This document shows positions 1 to 7,957 of a DNA stretch of 64,000 nucleotides, one piece after another. Source of the stretch: Eubacteriaceae bacterium. Its GTDB lineage: Bacteria > Bacillota > Clostridia > Peptostreptococcales > Anaerovoracaceae. Below the pieces are notes generated by a model. That model did not search any database, was not told the DNA's origin, and was given only the letters and a program-made list of their open reading frames with translations. The stretch lies in NCBI GenBank assembly GCA_902362805.1, contig CABIXY010000003.1, positions 467,140 to 531,139 of the forward strand. The letters are read 5' to 3'. How positions within the stretch are numbered: the stretch's first letter is position 1; each line of letters opens with the position of its first letter. The translations under genes were made by a program, and so were the position numbers.

Positions 1-484
1 AATCGAGTCCCAGGTAAGCACAGGCCATGGAAAGGGCAGTACCCCATTGGCCGGCGCCAGTTTCTGTGGTTACGCCTTTGAGACCCTGCTGCTTGGCATA
101 ATACGCCTGGGCGATAGCGGAGTTCAGTTTGTGGCTGCCGCTGGTATTGTTGCCTTCGAATTTATAGTAAATCTTTGCCGGTGTCTGCAGCCGCTCTTCC
201 AGGCAGTATGCTCTGACCAGGGGCGCAGGACGGTACATCTTGTAGAAATCCTGAATTTCCTGTGGAATATCGAAATAGGCCGTGGTGTCGTCCAGTTCCT
301 GTTTTACCAGTTCGTCGCAGAAGACGCTGCGCAGTTCGTCAAAGGTCATCGGTTCCAGCGTGCCTGGATTGAGCAGGGGCGCCGGCTTTTTTTTCATGTC
401 TGCCCGCACGTTGTAATACTGGGTCGGCATTTCATGTTCCTCGAGATAGATTTTGTAAGGGATTTTTTTTGTTTCATTGTTCAT
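1..484 (-). CDS. trpB: TrpB2-type tryptophan synthase beta chain, 5' part
   Basis: The first 161 residues of a PLP-dependent beta-chain gene; the rest lies off the left edge. The sequence matches the TrpB2 (long, COG1350-like) branch: an extended N-terminus, then a YRPAPLVRA segment and the PLP-lysine region GSHKLNSA, followed by TETGAGQWG. The family condenses indole with serine (or phosphoserine) to tryptophan. The ATG at 484 is preceded by AAGGAG about 11 bases upstream. A tryptophan T-box leader lies directly upstream, which supports the tryptophan assignment independently. No trpA or other trp gene is visible in the window. Confidence 0.88.
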   Translation of the reverse strand, partial: MNNETKKIPYKIYLEEHEMPTQYYNVRADMKKKPAPLLNPGTLEPMTFDELRSVFCDELVKQELDDTTAYFDIPQEIQDFYKMYRPAPLVRAYCLEERLQTPAKIYYKFEGNNTSGSHKLNSAIAQAYYAKQQGLKGVTTETGAGQWGTALSMACAYLGLD

Positions 485-601
485 TTTGATGTGCTCCTTT
501 CATTTTACGCGGACAGGAGCAAATTCGTCGTAAATTCCTGCCAGATCAGAGATTTGGGGAATTCTGACGGCTAAGGTCTTCCCATCAATTTCTTTCAGAA
601 A

Positions 602-915
602 TTGGAGCAAGACCATTAAAAAACTCCTGTCCCAGACAAACTTCTGCTGGGACAAGAGTAATAAGTTCTCTTGCGGTGCCACCCGGCTTGGCGTAACAAA
701 ACTACGCCCGCTCTGCGCATACTACCATATGCCGATTTTGTTAACGGAGTATCTTCTCCGGCGCCCCTACTAAAACGAATCTGTCGTTCGGTTTGCCCTC
801 AGGAGTCCATTCGGCTCTGCCTTTCCATGCTGCAATCTCACCGCCTGCAGCTCTCTCCTATGTAAGTATCAAAGCTTACTACTCTCCCTCAAAGGTTTGT
901 CTGTGTTATTTAATT
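602..915 (-). promoter_or_regulatory. Tryptophan T-box leader
   Basis: A T-box riboswitch on the minus strand upstream of trpB. The T-box sequence GGGTGGCACCGCA lies at 684-672. The stem I specifier region reads GAATGGACTCC with TGG (Trp codon) at 809-807. A terminator hairpin with a T-run follows at 658-618. Uncharged tRNA-Trp should bind the specifier and the T-box and favour antitermination. The specifier fits the downstream tryptophan synthase. Stem I limits are approximate. Confidence 0.9.
618..658 (-). terminator. T-box terminator hairpin
   Basis: The arms CTCTTGTCCCAG and CTGGGACAGGAG are followed by a run of T on the minus strand. It is mutually exclusive with the antiterminator formed by the T-box sequence just upstream. 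Confidence 0.85.
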
Positions 916-921
916 TTCTCT

Positions 922-950
922 ATAGTAACACGGCAGCTCAGGACTGTCAA
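922..950 (-). promoter_or_regulatory. Sigma-A promoter of the T-box/trpB transcript
   Basis: On the minus strand, TTGACA (950-945), a 17-base spacer, then TACTAT (927-922). The position is right for starting the T-box leader. Confidence 0.8.
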
Positions 951-1017
951 CATAAAATTGTGAAAAAACACAATGTTTTTTATAAATGCATATGGAAACT
1001 TGACAAAAAACACAAGA

Positions 1018-1809
1018 TCAGCCCAGGCTTACGTCTAAGATCATCATGATCAGAAATCCTGCTATGAAACCCAGGGTTGCGGTCTTGTCACCTTCGCAGC
1101 CTTGTGCTTCTGGAAGCAGTTCCTGCACGACCACATAGATCATGGTGCCGGCAGCAAAAGCTAGAAGCAGAGGCATGAAGGAGGTGATGAATGTCGTCAC
1201 CACAGCTGCAAGAACACCGAAAATCGGCTCTACGATGGCGGACATACTGCCGATAAAGAAGGCCTTCTTCTTGCTCATGCCGTCTTTGATCAGGGGCAGG
1301 GCCACAGCGGTGCCTTCAGGATAGTTTTGAATGCCGATACCGAGAGCAAGGGCGGCAGCACCAGAAAACAGCGCGGGGTTGGATGTATCTGACATAGCCA
1401 GAGAAAAAGCAAGGCCAACGGCCATTCCCTCCGGGATGTTGTGTATCGTGATGGCCATCACCAGCATCAGTGTACTCTGTTTCAGCTTGGTTTGCTGGCC
1501 TGACTGCAGTCTTCTCATATACTGCTTCTTTAAAATCGCGTCGGCGAAAAGCAGCAGGATGACGCCCAGCAGGAATCCGCCAGTCATAACCAGCCAGCTG
1601 ATCTGGCCGTTCTCTTCGGCTCTATCTATTCCTGGAAGCAGCAGGGACCAGACGGAGGCAGCAATCATGACGCCGCCGGCAAACCCGAGAAAGATACACT
1701 GGAAAGTATTGCTGACTTCTTTTTTTACCCAAAAAACATTTAAGGCACCCAGAGTGGTTACCGAGAAGGTAAACAGGGTGCCAATCAATGCCCATGTTAT
1801 TCCATTCAT
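1018..1809 (-). CDS. ZIP family metal transporter
   Basis: 263 residues with about eight hydrophobic segments. The two metal-site helices carry HNIPEG and QNYPEG, the ZIP (ZupT-like) signature, in which the usual second-motif histidine is replaced by asparagine-tyrosine. A cytoplasmic loop rich in K/Q/R separates the third and fourth helices. The family moves zinc, iron or manganese into the cytosol; the substrate cannot be told from sequence. The start at 1809 has AAAGGAG about 12 bases upstream. It follows proA by about 60 bases on the same strand and may be read through from that operon. Confidence 0.85.
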   Translation of the reverse strand: MNGITWALIGTLFTFSVTTLGALNVFWVKKEVSNTFQCIFLGFAGGVMIAASVWSLLLPGIDRAEENGQISWLVMTGGFLLGVILLLFADAILKKQYMRRLQSGQQTKLKQSTLMLVMAITIHNIPEGMAVGLAFSLAMSDTSNPALFSGAAALALGIGIQNYPEGTAVALPLIKDGMSKKKAFFIGSMSAIVEPIFGVLAAVVTTFITSFMPLLLAFAAGTMIYVVVQELLPEAQGCEGDKTATLGFIAGFLIMMILDVSLG

Positions 1810-1869
1810 ATCAATTTATCATCTCCTTTGATATATCAATATGAATATCCTGAAATATTGTGCATATAT

Positions 1870-3111
1870 TTATCTAATTTGACCATTTCCAGAAATCACA
1901 TATTTGTAAGAGACAAGCTGGTTTACGCCCATAGGTCCTCTGGCGTGGAGTTTCTGAGTGGAAATGCCGATTTCTGCGCCTAGTCCCAGTTCGCCGCCGT
2001 CGGTAAATCTGGTGGAGGCGTTGTGGTAGACAGCGGCAGAGTCCACAGCTGCGAGAAAACGATCTGCTGCAGACTGATCGGCGGTGACGATACAGTCGCT
2101 GTGGTGAGAGGAATATTTTTCAATATGGTCGATAGCCTCGTCGATACTGCCGACAATTTTAACGCCCATGACGTAGTCAAGATATTCCCGTCCCCAGTCA
2201 TCAGAGACAGCAGGGTGAGCGTGAGGCAGGAGCTTACAGGCGCTTTCATCAGCCCGCAGTTCCACATCCTTTTCCGCCAGTTTTTCGGCCACAGCTGGTA
2301 AGAACGCAGAGGCAATATCTGCGTGAACCAAGAGTTTTTCTGCCGCATTGCAGACGGAAGGTCTGGAAGTTTTGGCGTTGAAGACGATGTCGATGGCCAT
2401 TGGGATGTCCGCGGCTTTGTCCACATAGATGTGGCAGTTGCCTACACCGGTTTCGATGACGGGAACCTTGGCATTGTCCACGACAGATCTGATCAGGCCG
2501 GCGCCGCCTCTGGGGATGAGCACATCCAGATATTCTGTCATAGCCATCATTTCAGCAGCGGACTCCCGGGAGGTACCTTCTACCAACTGAACGCAGGCCG
2601 CGTCTAACGCCGAGGATGCCAGTGCATCCTGCATCGCTTTGGTGATGGCCATATTGGAGTGAAAGGCCTCTTTCCCTCCTCTGAGGATGCAGGCGTTGCC
2701 CGCCTTGATACAGAGGGCGGCGCAGTCGCTGGTCACATTGGGCCGGGCTTCAAAGATGATGCCGCAGACCCCTAAAGGAACAGCGGTCTTTCGTATATGC
2801 AGGCCGTTTAAAAGATCTCGCTCTTCCAAAACCTGACCGACCGGATCAGGCCACTTGGAGACAGCGATGACGGCATCAGCCATGGCTTCGATGCGTTCTT
2901 CGCTCAGAGTCAGCCTGTCGATCATAGAAGGGGACAATGCCCCTTGGGCAGCTTTCACGTCGAGAGCGTTGGCGGCTAAAATGTCTGTTTTTTTTTCCAG
3001 AAGGACGGCGGCAATCCGCTCCAGAGCCGCTGTCTTTTCTGAGGGACTTTCCGTTCTCAGGGTTCTGGCTGCATTCTTCGCCAGCGCACCCATTTGCTCT
3101 AATTTGGTCAT
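1870..3111 (-). CDS. proA: Glutamate-5-semialdehyde dehydrogenase (gamma-glutamyl phosphate reductase)
   Basis: 413 residues, full length for ProA. It reduces gamma-glutamyl phosphate with NADPH in the second step of proline synthesis. Visible hallmarks are the aldehyde-dehydrogenase-like segments GVCGIIFEARPNV, LRGGKEA, PSVCNAAEKLL (catalytic cysteine in SVCNA) and the C-terminal LGAEIGISTQKLHARGPMG. It starts 8 bases downstream of the proB stop, so proB and proA are co-transcribed. Confidence 0.97.
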   Translation of the reverse strand: MTKLEQMGALAKNAARTLRTESPSEKTAALERIAAVLLEKKTDILAANALDVKAAQGALSPSMIDRLTLSEERIEAMADAVIAVSKWPDPVGQVLEERDLLNGLHIRKTAVPLGVCGIIFEARPNVTSDCAALCIKAGNACILRGGKEAFHSNMAITKAMQDALASSALDAACVQLVEGTSRESAAEMMAMTEYLDVLIPRGGAGLIRSVVDNAKVPVIETGVGNCHIYVDKAADIPMAIDIVFNAKTSRPSVCNAAEKLLVHADIASAFLPAVAEKLAEKDVELRADESACKLLPHAHPAVSDDWGREYLDYVMGVKIVGSIDEAIDHIEKYSSHHSDCIVTADQSAADRFLAAVDSAAVYHNASTRFTDGGELGLGAEIGISTQKLHARGPMGVNQLVSYKYVISGNGQIR

Positions 3112-3119
3112 AATTTTGT

Positions 3120-3917
3120 TTACCTCCCGGCTTTAAAAATAGTTCCGATATTCTGCCCGTCAAAGAGGGTGTAGAGGTTGGCGGGACGATCTCCTTTGAT
3201 GACACAGCAAGGAATTCCGGCTGAAGTGGAAACTTTTGCCGCGCTGACCTTGGTAGTCATGCCGCCGGTGCCAAAGGCTGAACCGGCGCCGCCGGCCAGT
3301 GCTTCAACTTCTGCATCGATTTTTTCTACTACGGCGATGCGTTTGGCGTCACTGTATTTTCTCGGATCTCGGTCGTAAAGTCCGTCAATATCGGTGAGGA
3401 TCACCAATAAATCTGCATCGATCAATTTGGCTACGATGGCGGAAAGATTATCGTTGTCGCCAAAATTATTTCCTTCCAGCTCGTCTGTTGCCACGGTGTC
3501 ATTTTCATTGACGACAGGAATCATGCCCATGCCAATCAGTTCTCTGAAAGTGTTTTGTACATTTTGACGTCCGACCTGATTGTCCACTACGTCGGCTGTC
3601 AGCAAAACTTGAGCGACCGTGTGATTGTATTCGCCGAAGAATTTGTCGTACATGAACATCAATTCACATTGGCCGATGGCCGCCAGGGCCTGTTTTTTGC
3701 TGGTTTCACTGGGGCGGGATGCCAGATTCAGTTTTCCGACGCCGACGCCGATGGCACCGGATGAGACCAGGGTGATCTCTTTGCCGGCATTCTGCAGGTC
3801 GGCGATCACTTTGCAGAGATTTTCGATATGCCGGATATTGATTTTTCCACTAGGATGGGTCAAAGTAGAAGTTCCCACTTTGATGACGATCCGTTTGCTT
3901 TCTGTGATACTATTCAT
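3120..3917 (-). CDS. proB: Glutamate 5-kinase, short form without PUA domain
   Basis: 265 residues. It phosphorylates glutamate in the first step of proline synthesis. The amino-acid-kinase fold is complete: IVIKVGTSTLTH at the N-terminus, SSGAIGVG, NENDTVA, DIDGLYDRDPR, GTGGMTTKVSAA. The C-terminal PUA domain of the roughly 370-residue enterobacterial enzyme is absent, as in many Firmicutes. Its start overlaps the hydF stop by 8 bases, which ties proline synthesis to the hydrogenase-maturation operon. Confidence 0.96.
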   Translation of the reverse strand: MNSITESKRIVIKVGTSTLTHPSGKINIRHIENLCKVIADLQNAGKEITLVSSGAIGVGVGKLNLASRPSETSKKQALAAIGQCELMFMYDKFFGEYNHTVAQVLLTADVVDNQVGRQNVQNTFRELIGMGMIPVVNENDTVATDELEGNNFGDNDNLSAIVAKLIDADLLVILTDIDGLYDRDPRKYSDAKRIAVVEKIDAEVEALAGGAGSAFGTGGMTTKVSAAKVSTSAGIPCCVIKGDRPANLYTLFDGQNIGTIFKAGR

Positions 3918-5139
3918 AAAAAATCTCCAGGCTCCGATCTAAAATTCCATTGATGTGTGCAATCAAAGTGCCGTAATTGGTGAACGGCACACCTTGCTCC
4001 TCTGCCAGTCCCTGTCTATAGACCATTTCTCTTTCATTGAGCATACAGCCGCCGCAGTGGACTACCAGAGCATACTTTGATAATTCCTGTGGAAATTGTC
4101 CGCCGCTGGTGAATTCAAAGAGCAGTTTCTTGCCGCTGTATTCTTCAATCCAGCCCGGCAGCTTGACGGTTCCGATGTCTTCGCACTGTCTGTGATGGGT
4201 GCAGCCTTCGGAAATCAAGACGATATCGCCGTCCTCCAGCTGGTTCAAATAGCGGGCACCGTGCACAGCCGTGTCTAAAATACCCTTGAAGCGTGCAAAG
4301 AGGATGGAGAAAGACGTCAAAGGGATGCTGTCTGGCACGATTCCCTTTACTTGATGAAAAGCCTGGCTGTCGGTGATGATGAGAGCCGGCGGTTCTTTCA
4401 GGGCATTCAGGCAGCTAGCGAGTTCAGCAACCTGCGTGACCACAGAGATGGCATGGTTATCCAGAATGTCCCGTATGGTCTGCACTTGCGGCAGAATCAT
4501 TCTGCCTTTGGGGGCGGAAGCGTCGATAGGCGTCACCAAAACGACGACGTCTCTGTCCGCGATTTTGTCGCCAATCAGTCTCTTATCGGTCGAGAGCGGT
4601 TTGGCGATTTCTGCGATTTTCTCTTTCAGTTCTGTAATCCCCTGGCCAGTCAGGGCGCTGACGAGGACGGTCGGGAACTCGTATTGTTCCTCGCCGTCCC
4701 CATCTTCGCCTGTCATGAGGGATTCCATGTCAAGATCCACTTTGTTCAAGGCTACGATATAAGGGATATTTTTTTTCTTAAACAGATTTATCAGTTCCAG
4801 GTCTTCTGCGGCAGGTCCGACAAAGTTATCGATGACCAGGACTGCAACGTCGGTCTTGCTGAGAACCTGGTAAGATTTTGCCACCCGTTTATCGCCCACC
4901 TGGCCGTCGTCGTCGATGCCGGGGGTGTCGATGATTACCACCGGTCCCAGGGGCAGCAACTCCATCGCTTTCTTGACCGGATCGGTAGTGGTGCCTTTTA
5001 CCTCAGATACGATAGATAAATCTTGTCCGGTGACAGCATTGACAACGCTGGATTTTCCAGCGTTGCGTCTGCCAAAGAAACTGATATGCAGTCTGTTTGC
5101 ATTTGGTGTCCCATTAAAATCTGAAGTCTCTCTTGCCAT
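3910..5139 (-). CDS. hydF: [FeFe]-hydrogenase H-cluster maturation GTPase HydF
   Basis: 409 residues from the chosen ATG at 5139, which has AAGGAG 7 bases upstream; a longer reading adds 25 basic residues that lie inside hydG. HydF is the scaffold that receives the 2Fe subcluster and delivers it to the apo-hydrogenase. The N-terminal GTPase domain has Walker A GRRNAGKS (about residues 23-30), the switch region GTTTDP, DTPGIDD and NKVD. The C-terminal iron-sulfur ligands CTHH and HCGGC are present. It overlaps hydG by 26 bases and proB by 8. Confidence 0.96.
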   Translation of the reverse strand: MARETSDFNGTPNANRLHISFFGRRNAGKSSVVNAVTGQDLSIVSEVKGTTTDPVKKAMELLPLGPVVIIDTPGIDDDGQVGDKRVAKSYQVLSKTDVAVLVIDNFVGPAAEDLELINLFKKKNIPYIVALNKVDLDMESLMTGEDGDGEEQYEFPTVLVSALTGQGITELKEKIAEIAKPLSTDKRLIGDKIADRDVVVLVTPIDASAPKGRMILPQVQTIRDILDNHAISVVTQVAELASCLNALKEPPALIITDSQAFHQVKGIVPDSIPLTSFSILFARFKGILDTAVHGARYLNQLEDGDIVLISEGCTHHRQCEDIGTVKLPGWIEEYSGKKLLFEFTSGGQFPQELSKYALVVHCGGCMLNEREMVYRQGLAEEQGVPFTNYGTLIAHINGILDRSLEIFYE

Positions 5140-6544
5140 CTTCGATCTCCTTGATATATTCTTCCGCAATCTGGCGGACTTTTTCTTTCGGTATGTTGGA
5201 AAGTTCTTTGTCAATTAATGCTTCGCCGACGGACCTGGTCTCAGAACTTGCGTAGTCTACCAGGTATTCCTTCAACGTCATCAGTGCATTGGGATGACAA
5301 CAGTTCTGAATCTGGCCGTTTTTGCACAGAGTCATGAAGCGGTCTCCCGTTCTGCCTTCTCTGTAGCAGGCAGTACAGAAACTTGGAATGTAGTTCATGT
5401 CCATGAGCCATTTGACGACTTCGTCCAGGGTTCTTTTATCGTCGGTTTCAAACTGGGCAGAGTTTTCGTCTTCCGGTTCTGGCTCGTCGTAGCCGCCGAC
5501 ACTGGTCTTTGAGGCACCACTGATCTGAGAGATACCCAGGTGCAGTGCTCTTGCGCGCATTTCCTGGCTTTCTCTTGTAGACATGATCATGCCTGTGTAA
5601 GGAACGGCAATTCTGATGATGGCGATGATTTTGGCAAAGAGGTCGTCAGTGATGCCTCCCTCGACGCCGCCGTCAAAATCGTCTGGATCTACGTCGTCTG
5701 CCGGTCTCACTCTCGGTACACTGATGGTGTGTGGTCCCACGCCCTGGGCAGCTTCCAGATGCTCAGCGTGCATCAACAGTCCGGCCAGTTCGTAGCGGTA
5801 CATGTCGAGACCGAATAAAACACCCAGGCCCACGTCATCGATACCGGCTTCCATAGCTCTGTCCATAGCCTCCGTGTGCCACGCGTAGTTATGCTTTGGT
5901 CCAGTCGGATGGAGCTTTTCGTAGCTGTCCTTGTGATAGGTTTCCTGGAAGAGGATATATGTACCGATGCCAGCGTCTTTGAGCATTTTGTACTCTTCTA
6001 CAGTAGTAGCCGCAATATTGACGTTGACGCGACGGATGGCACCATTTTTATGGTTGATGGAGTAAACTGTTTTGATGCACTCCAAAATATATTCGATCGG
6101 ATTGTTTACCGGATCTTCTCCGGCCTCTAGAGCAAGTCTCTTGTGGCCCATATCCTGCAGGGCGATGACTTCTTTTCTGATTTCCTCTTGGGTCAGCTTT
6201 TTTCTGGCGATGTGCTTGTTCTGATGGTGGTATGGACAGTAGACACAGCCGTTGACGCAGTAATTGGACAGATACAGGGGCGCAAACATGACGATGCGGT
6301 TGCCGTAGAAGTCCTTCTTGATCTGTTCTGCCAGGCTGCAGATTTCCTTTGTGATCTCTTCGTCTTCGCAGGCGAGCAGGACAGAAGCTTCTCTGTGACT
6401 GATTCCTTTGCGCAGTGCTGCCTTGTCTAAGATCTGACGGATTACTTCCTTGTTATCTTTGTTTTCGTCAGCGTAAGCCAGTGAGTCCATGACTTCGTCG
6501 TGGCAGATGAATTCCTCTGCTTTTAGTGATTTTGGATTATACAT
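5114..6544 (-). CDS. hydG: [FeFe]-hydrogenase maturation radical SAM tyrosine lyase HydG
   Basis: 476 residues. HydG cleaves tyrosine to supply the CO and CN ligands of the H-cluster. The SAM-cluster motif CVNGCVYC (Cys96, 100, 103) and the C-terminal auxiliary-cluster cysteines (CTAC, then CCHPN about 20 residues on) are intact, so it is not the related ThiH, which lacks the C-terminal cluster. It lies between hydE (58-base gap) and hydF (overlap). Confidence 0.96.
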   Translation of the reverse strand: MYNPKSLKAEEFICHDEVMDSLAYADENKDNKEVIRQILDKAALRKGISHREASVLLACEDEEITKEICSLAEQIKKDFYGNRIVMFAPLYLSNYCVNGCVYCPYHHQNKHIARKKLTQEEIRKEVIALQDMGHKRLALEAGEDPVNNPIEYILECIKTVYSINHKNGAIRRVNVNIAATTVEEYKMLKDAGIGTYILFQETYHKDSYEKLHPTGPKHNYAWHTEAMDRAMEAGIDDVGLGVLFGLDMYRYELAGLLMHAEHLEAAQGVGPHTISVPRVRPADDVDPDDFDGGVEGGITDDLFAKIIAIIRIAVPYTGMIMSTRESQEMRARALHLGISQISGASKTSVGGYDEPEPEDENSAQFETDDKRTLDEVVKWLMDMNYIPSFCTACYREGRTGDRFMTLCKNGQIQNCCHPNALMTLKEYLVDYASSETRSVGEALIDKELSNIPKEKVRQIAEEYIKEIEDGKRDFRF

Positions 6545-6602
6545 ATTTTTCTTTTCCTTTCTTTCGGGTCAGGTCCTGCAAGGGAACTTTCCCGTTAGTG
6601 AT

Positions 6603-7649
6603 TTATACTAGATAATCGCCGCGAGCGGTGACTATTTCATAGCCAATTTTCTTCATAGAAGCGGTCAGGTGGCGGATACTTTCGGCGGCCTCGTCTCCAG
6701 TGGCAATTTTGCCGTCGTAGAGGAGATATTTTTCTCGTACCTCCAGGGGCGAGAGGTTTGGCATGATGACGTTGGCTCCAGCCAGGATGCCTCTCTCCCG
6801 ACCATCGTGCTCTGCCGTTCCTAGGGCAGTGGTTGCAGGCAGCAAAACTCTCGGATGCAGGAGTCTGACTATGCTGAGCAGTTTGATTGTTAGCTCGCTG
6901 GAACCGGCAGGTTCACTTTCAAAAGGTGTATTTGCCGCAGGCAGAAATGGACCGATGCCAACCATCTGCGGTTTCAATTCTCTGATCAGACAGAGATCTT
7001 CAACCAAATGCTCTATGGTCTGATAAGGGGAACCGACCATAAACCCACAACCGGTTTGAAAGCCGATTTCCTTCAGTGCCTGCAGACAGGAAAGGCGATG
7101 TGACAGGGTCAGTTCCTGCGGATGGAGCTTGCTGTAATGATCGGAATTGGCAGTCTCGTGCCGCAATAAATAACGATCGGCACCTGCGTCAAAGAGCTGC
7201 TGATAGCTTTCTCTGCTCCGCTCCCCCATAGAGAGGGTAATGGCGCAGTCGGGATAACCTTGACGGATGGCACCGACGACTTGGCAGGTTCGCTCATCTG
7301 TCCAGTAAGGATCTTCGCCGCCCTGCAGTACGAAGGTACGGAATCCTAAGTCATACCCTTGTCGGCAGCAGTGCAAAATCTGCTCCAAAGTCAGGCGGTA
7401 GCGGCTGACCGCGTCATTGCTTCTGCGGATACCGCAATAATAGCAGTCGTTTTTACAGTAGTTCGTAAATTCGATTAAACCGCGGATAAACACCTGGCGG
7501 CCATAAATCTGTTCTCTGACTGCATTTGCCCGTTCCGCCAGATAGGCGGAGGTCTCGGGGCTGTCGTCGGCAACTAAGGTCCTCAGTTCCTGGCGGGTGA
7601 GTTCTCTGCCTCCAGCCAGTTTGTCAATCAGATGTCTATTCATTGGCAT
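6603..7649 (-). CDS. hydE: [FeFe]-hydrogenase maturation radical SAM protein HydE
   Basis: 348 residues. HydE is the BioB-like radical SAM enzyme that acts on the iron synthon in H-cluster assembly. The cluster motif CKNDCYYC (Cys65, 69, 72) is followed by GIRRSN. Further family segments are LQGGEDPYWT and GIGPFLPAANTPF. The start at 7649 overlaps the stop of the upstream regulator gene by 14 bases; a second in-frame ATG at 7643 is possible. Gene order is regulator, hydE, hydG, hydF. Confidence 0.95.
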   Translation of the reverse strand: MPMNRHLIDKLAGGRELTRQELRTLVADDSPETSAYLAERANAVREQIYGRQVFIRGLIEFTNYCKNDCYYCGIRRSNDAVSRYRLTLEQILHCCRQGYDLGFRTFVLQGGEDPYWTDERTCQVVGAIRQGYPDCAITLSMGERSRESYQQLFDAGADRYLLRHETANSDHYSKLHPQELTLSHRLSCLQALKEIGFQTGCGFMVGSPYQTIEHLVEDLCLIRELKPQMVGIGPFLPAANTPFESEPAGSSELTIKLLSIVRLLHPRVLLPATTALGTAEHDGRERGILAGANVIMPNLSPLEVREKYLLYDGKIATGDEAAESIRHLTASMKKIGYEIVTARGDYLV

Positions 7650-7881
7650 AGGCCACCTTGCTGCTGATTCCGCTGATTCTGCCGATTCTGCCAGAGAGGG
7701 CGTTGATCACATCGAGAGGCGCGTCCACTGCCACGCTGATGATGTGGATGTCCTTTTCACGATAAGGAATGCCCATCCGTCCGATGATATAATGACTGTA
7801 TTGATGAAGAATATCGTTGAGTTCTTCTACTGCGCCGGAATCTTTGAGGATGATAGAAATTAATGCAACTCTGCTGTCCAT
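7636..7881 (-). CDS. TM1266-type putative iron-only hydrogenase system regulator
   Basis: 81 residues from the ATG at 7881, which has GGAAGG upstream; a longer frame lacks a ribosome binding site. This small ACT-like (ferredoxin-like fold) protein family is habitually found beside hydE/F/G and is annotated as a hydrogenase-system regulator; its biochemical role is not established. Sequence features are RVALISIILKDSG and ISVAVDAPLDVINALSGRIG. It is the first gene of the operon that runs through proA. Only a weak -10-like TACAAT is visible upstream. Confidence 0.85.
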   Translation of the reverse strand: MDSRVALISIILKDSGAVEELNDILHQYSHYIIGRMGIPYREKDIHIISVAVDAPLDVINALSGRIGRISGISSKVAYANE

Positions 7882-7957
7882 AGTCCTTCCTTTCTTCTCG
7901 TACTTGATGATATTGTAACACACATTTTGGTATATTTATACACCTACTTTCGAGTAT

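Noticed and set aside
5140..5214. Longer HydF start at 5214
   Set aside because: The extra basic residues lie within hydG and lack a Shine-Dalgarno, whereas 5139 has AAGGAG and matches the family N-terminus.
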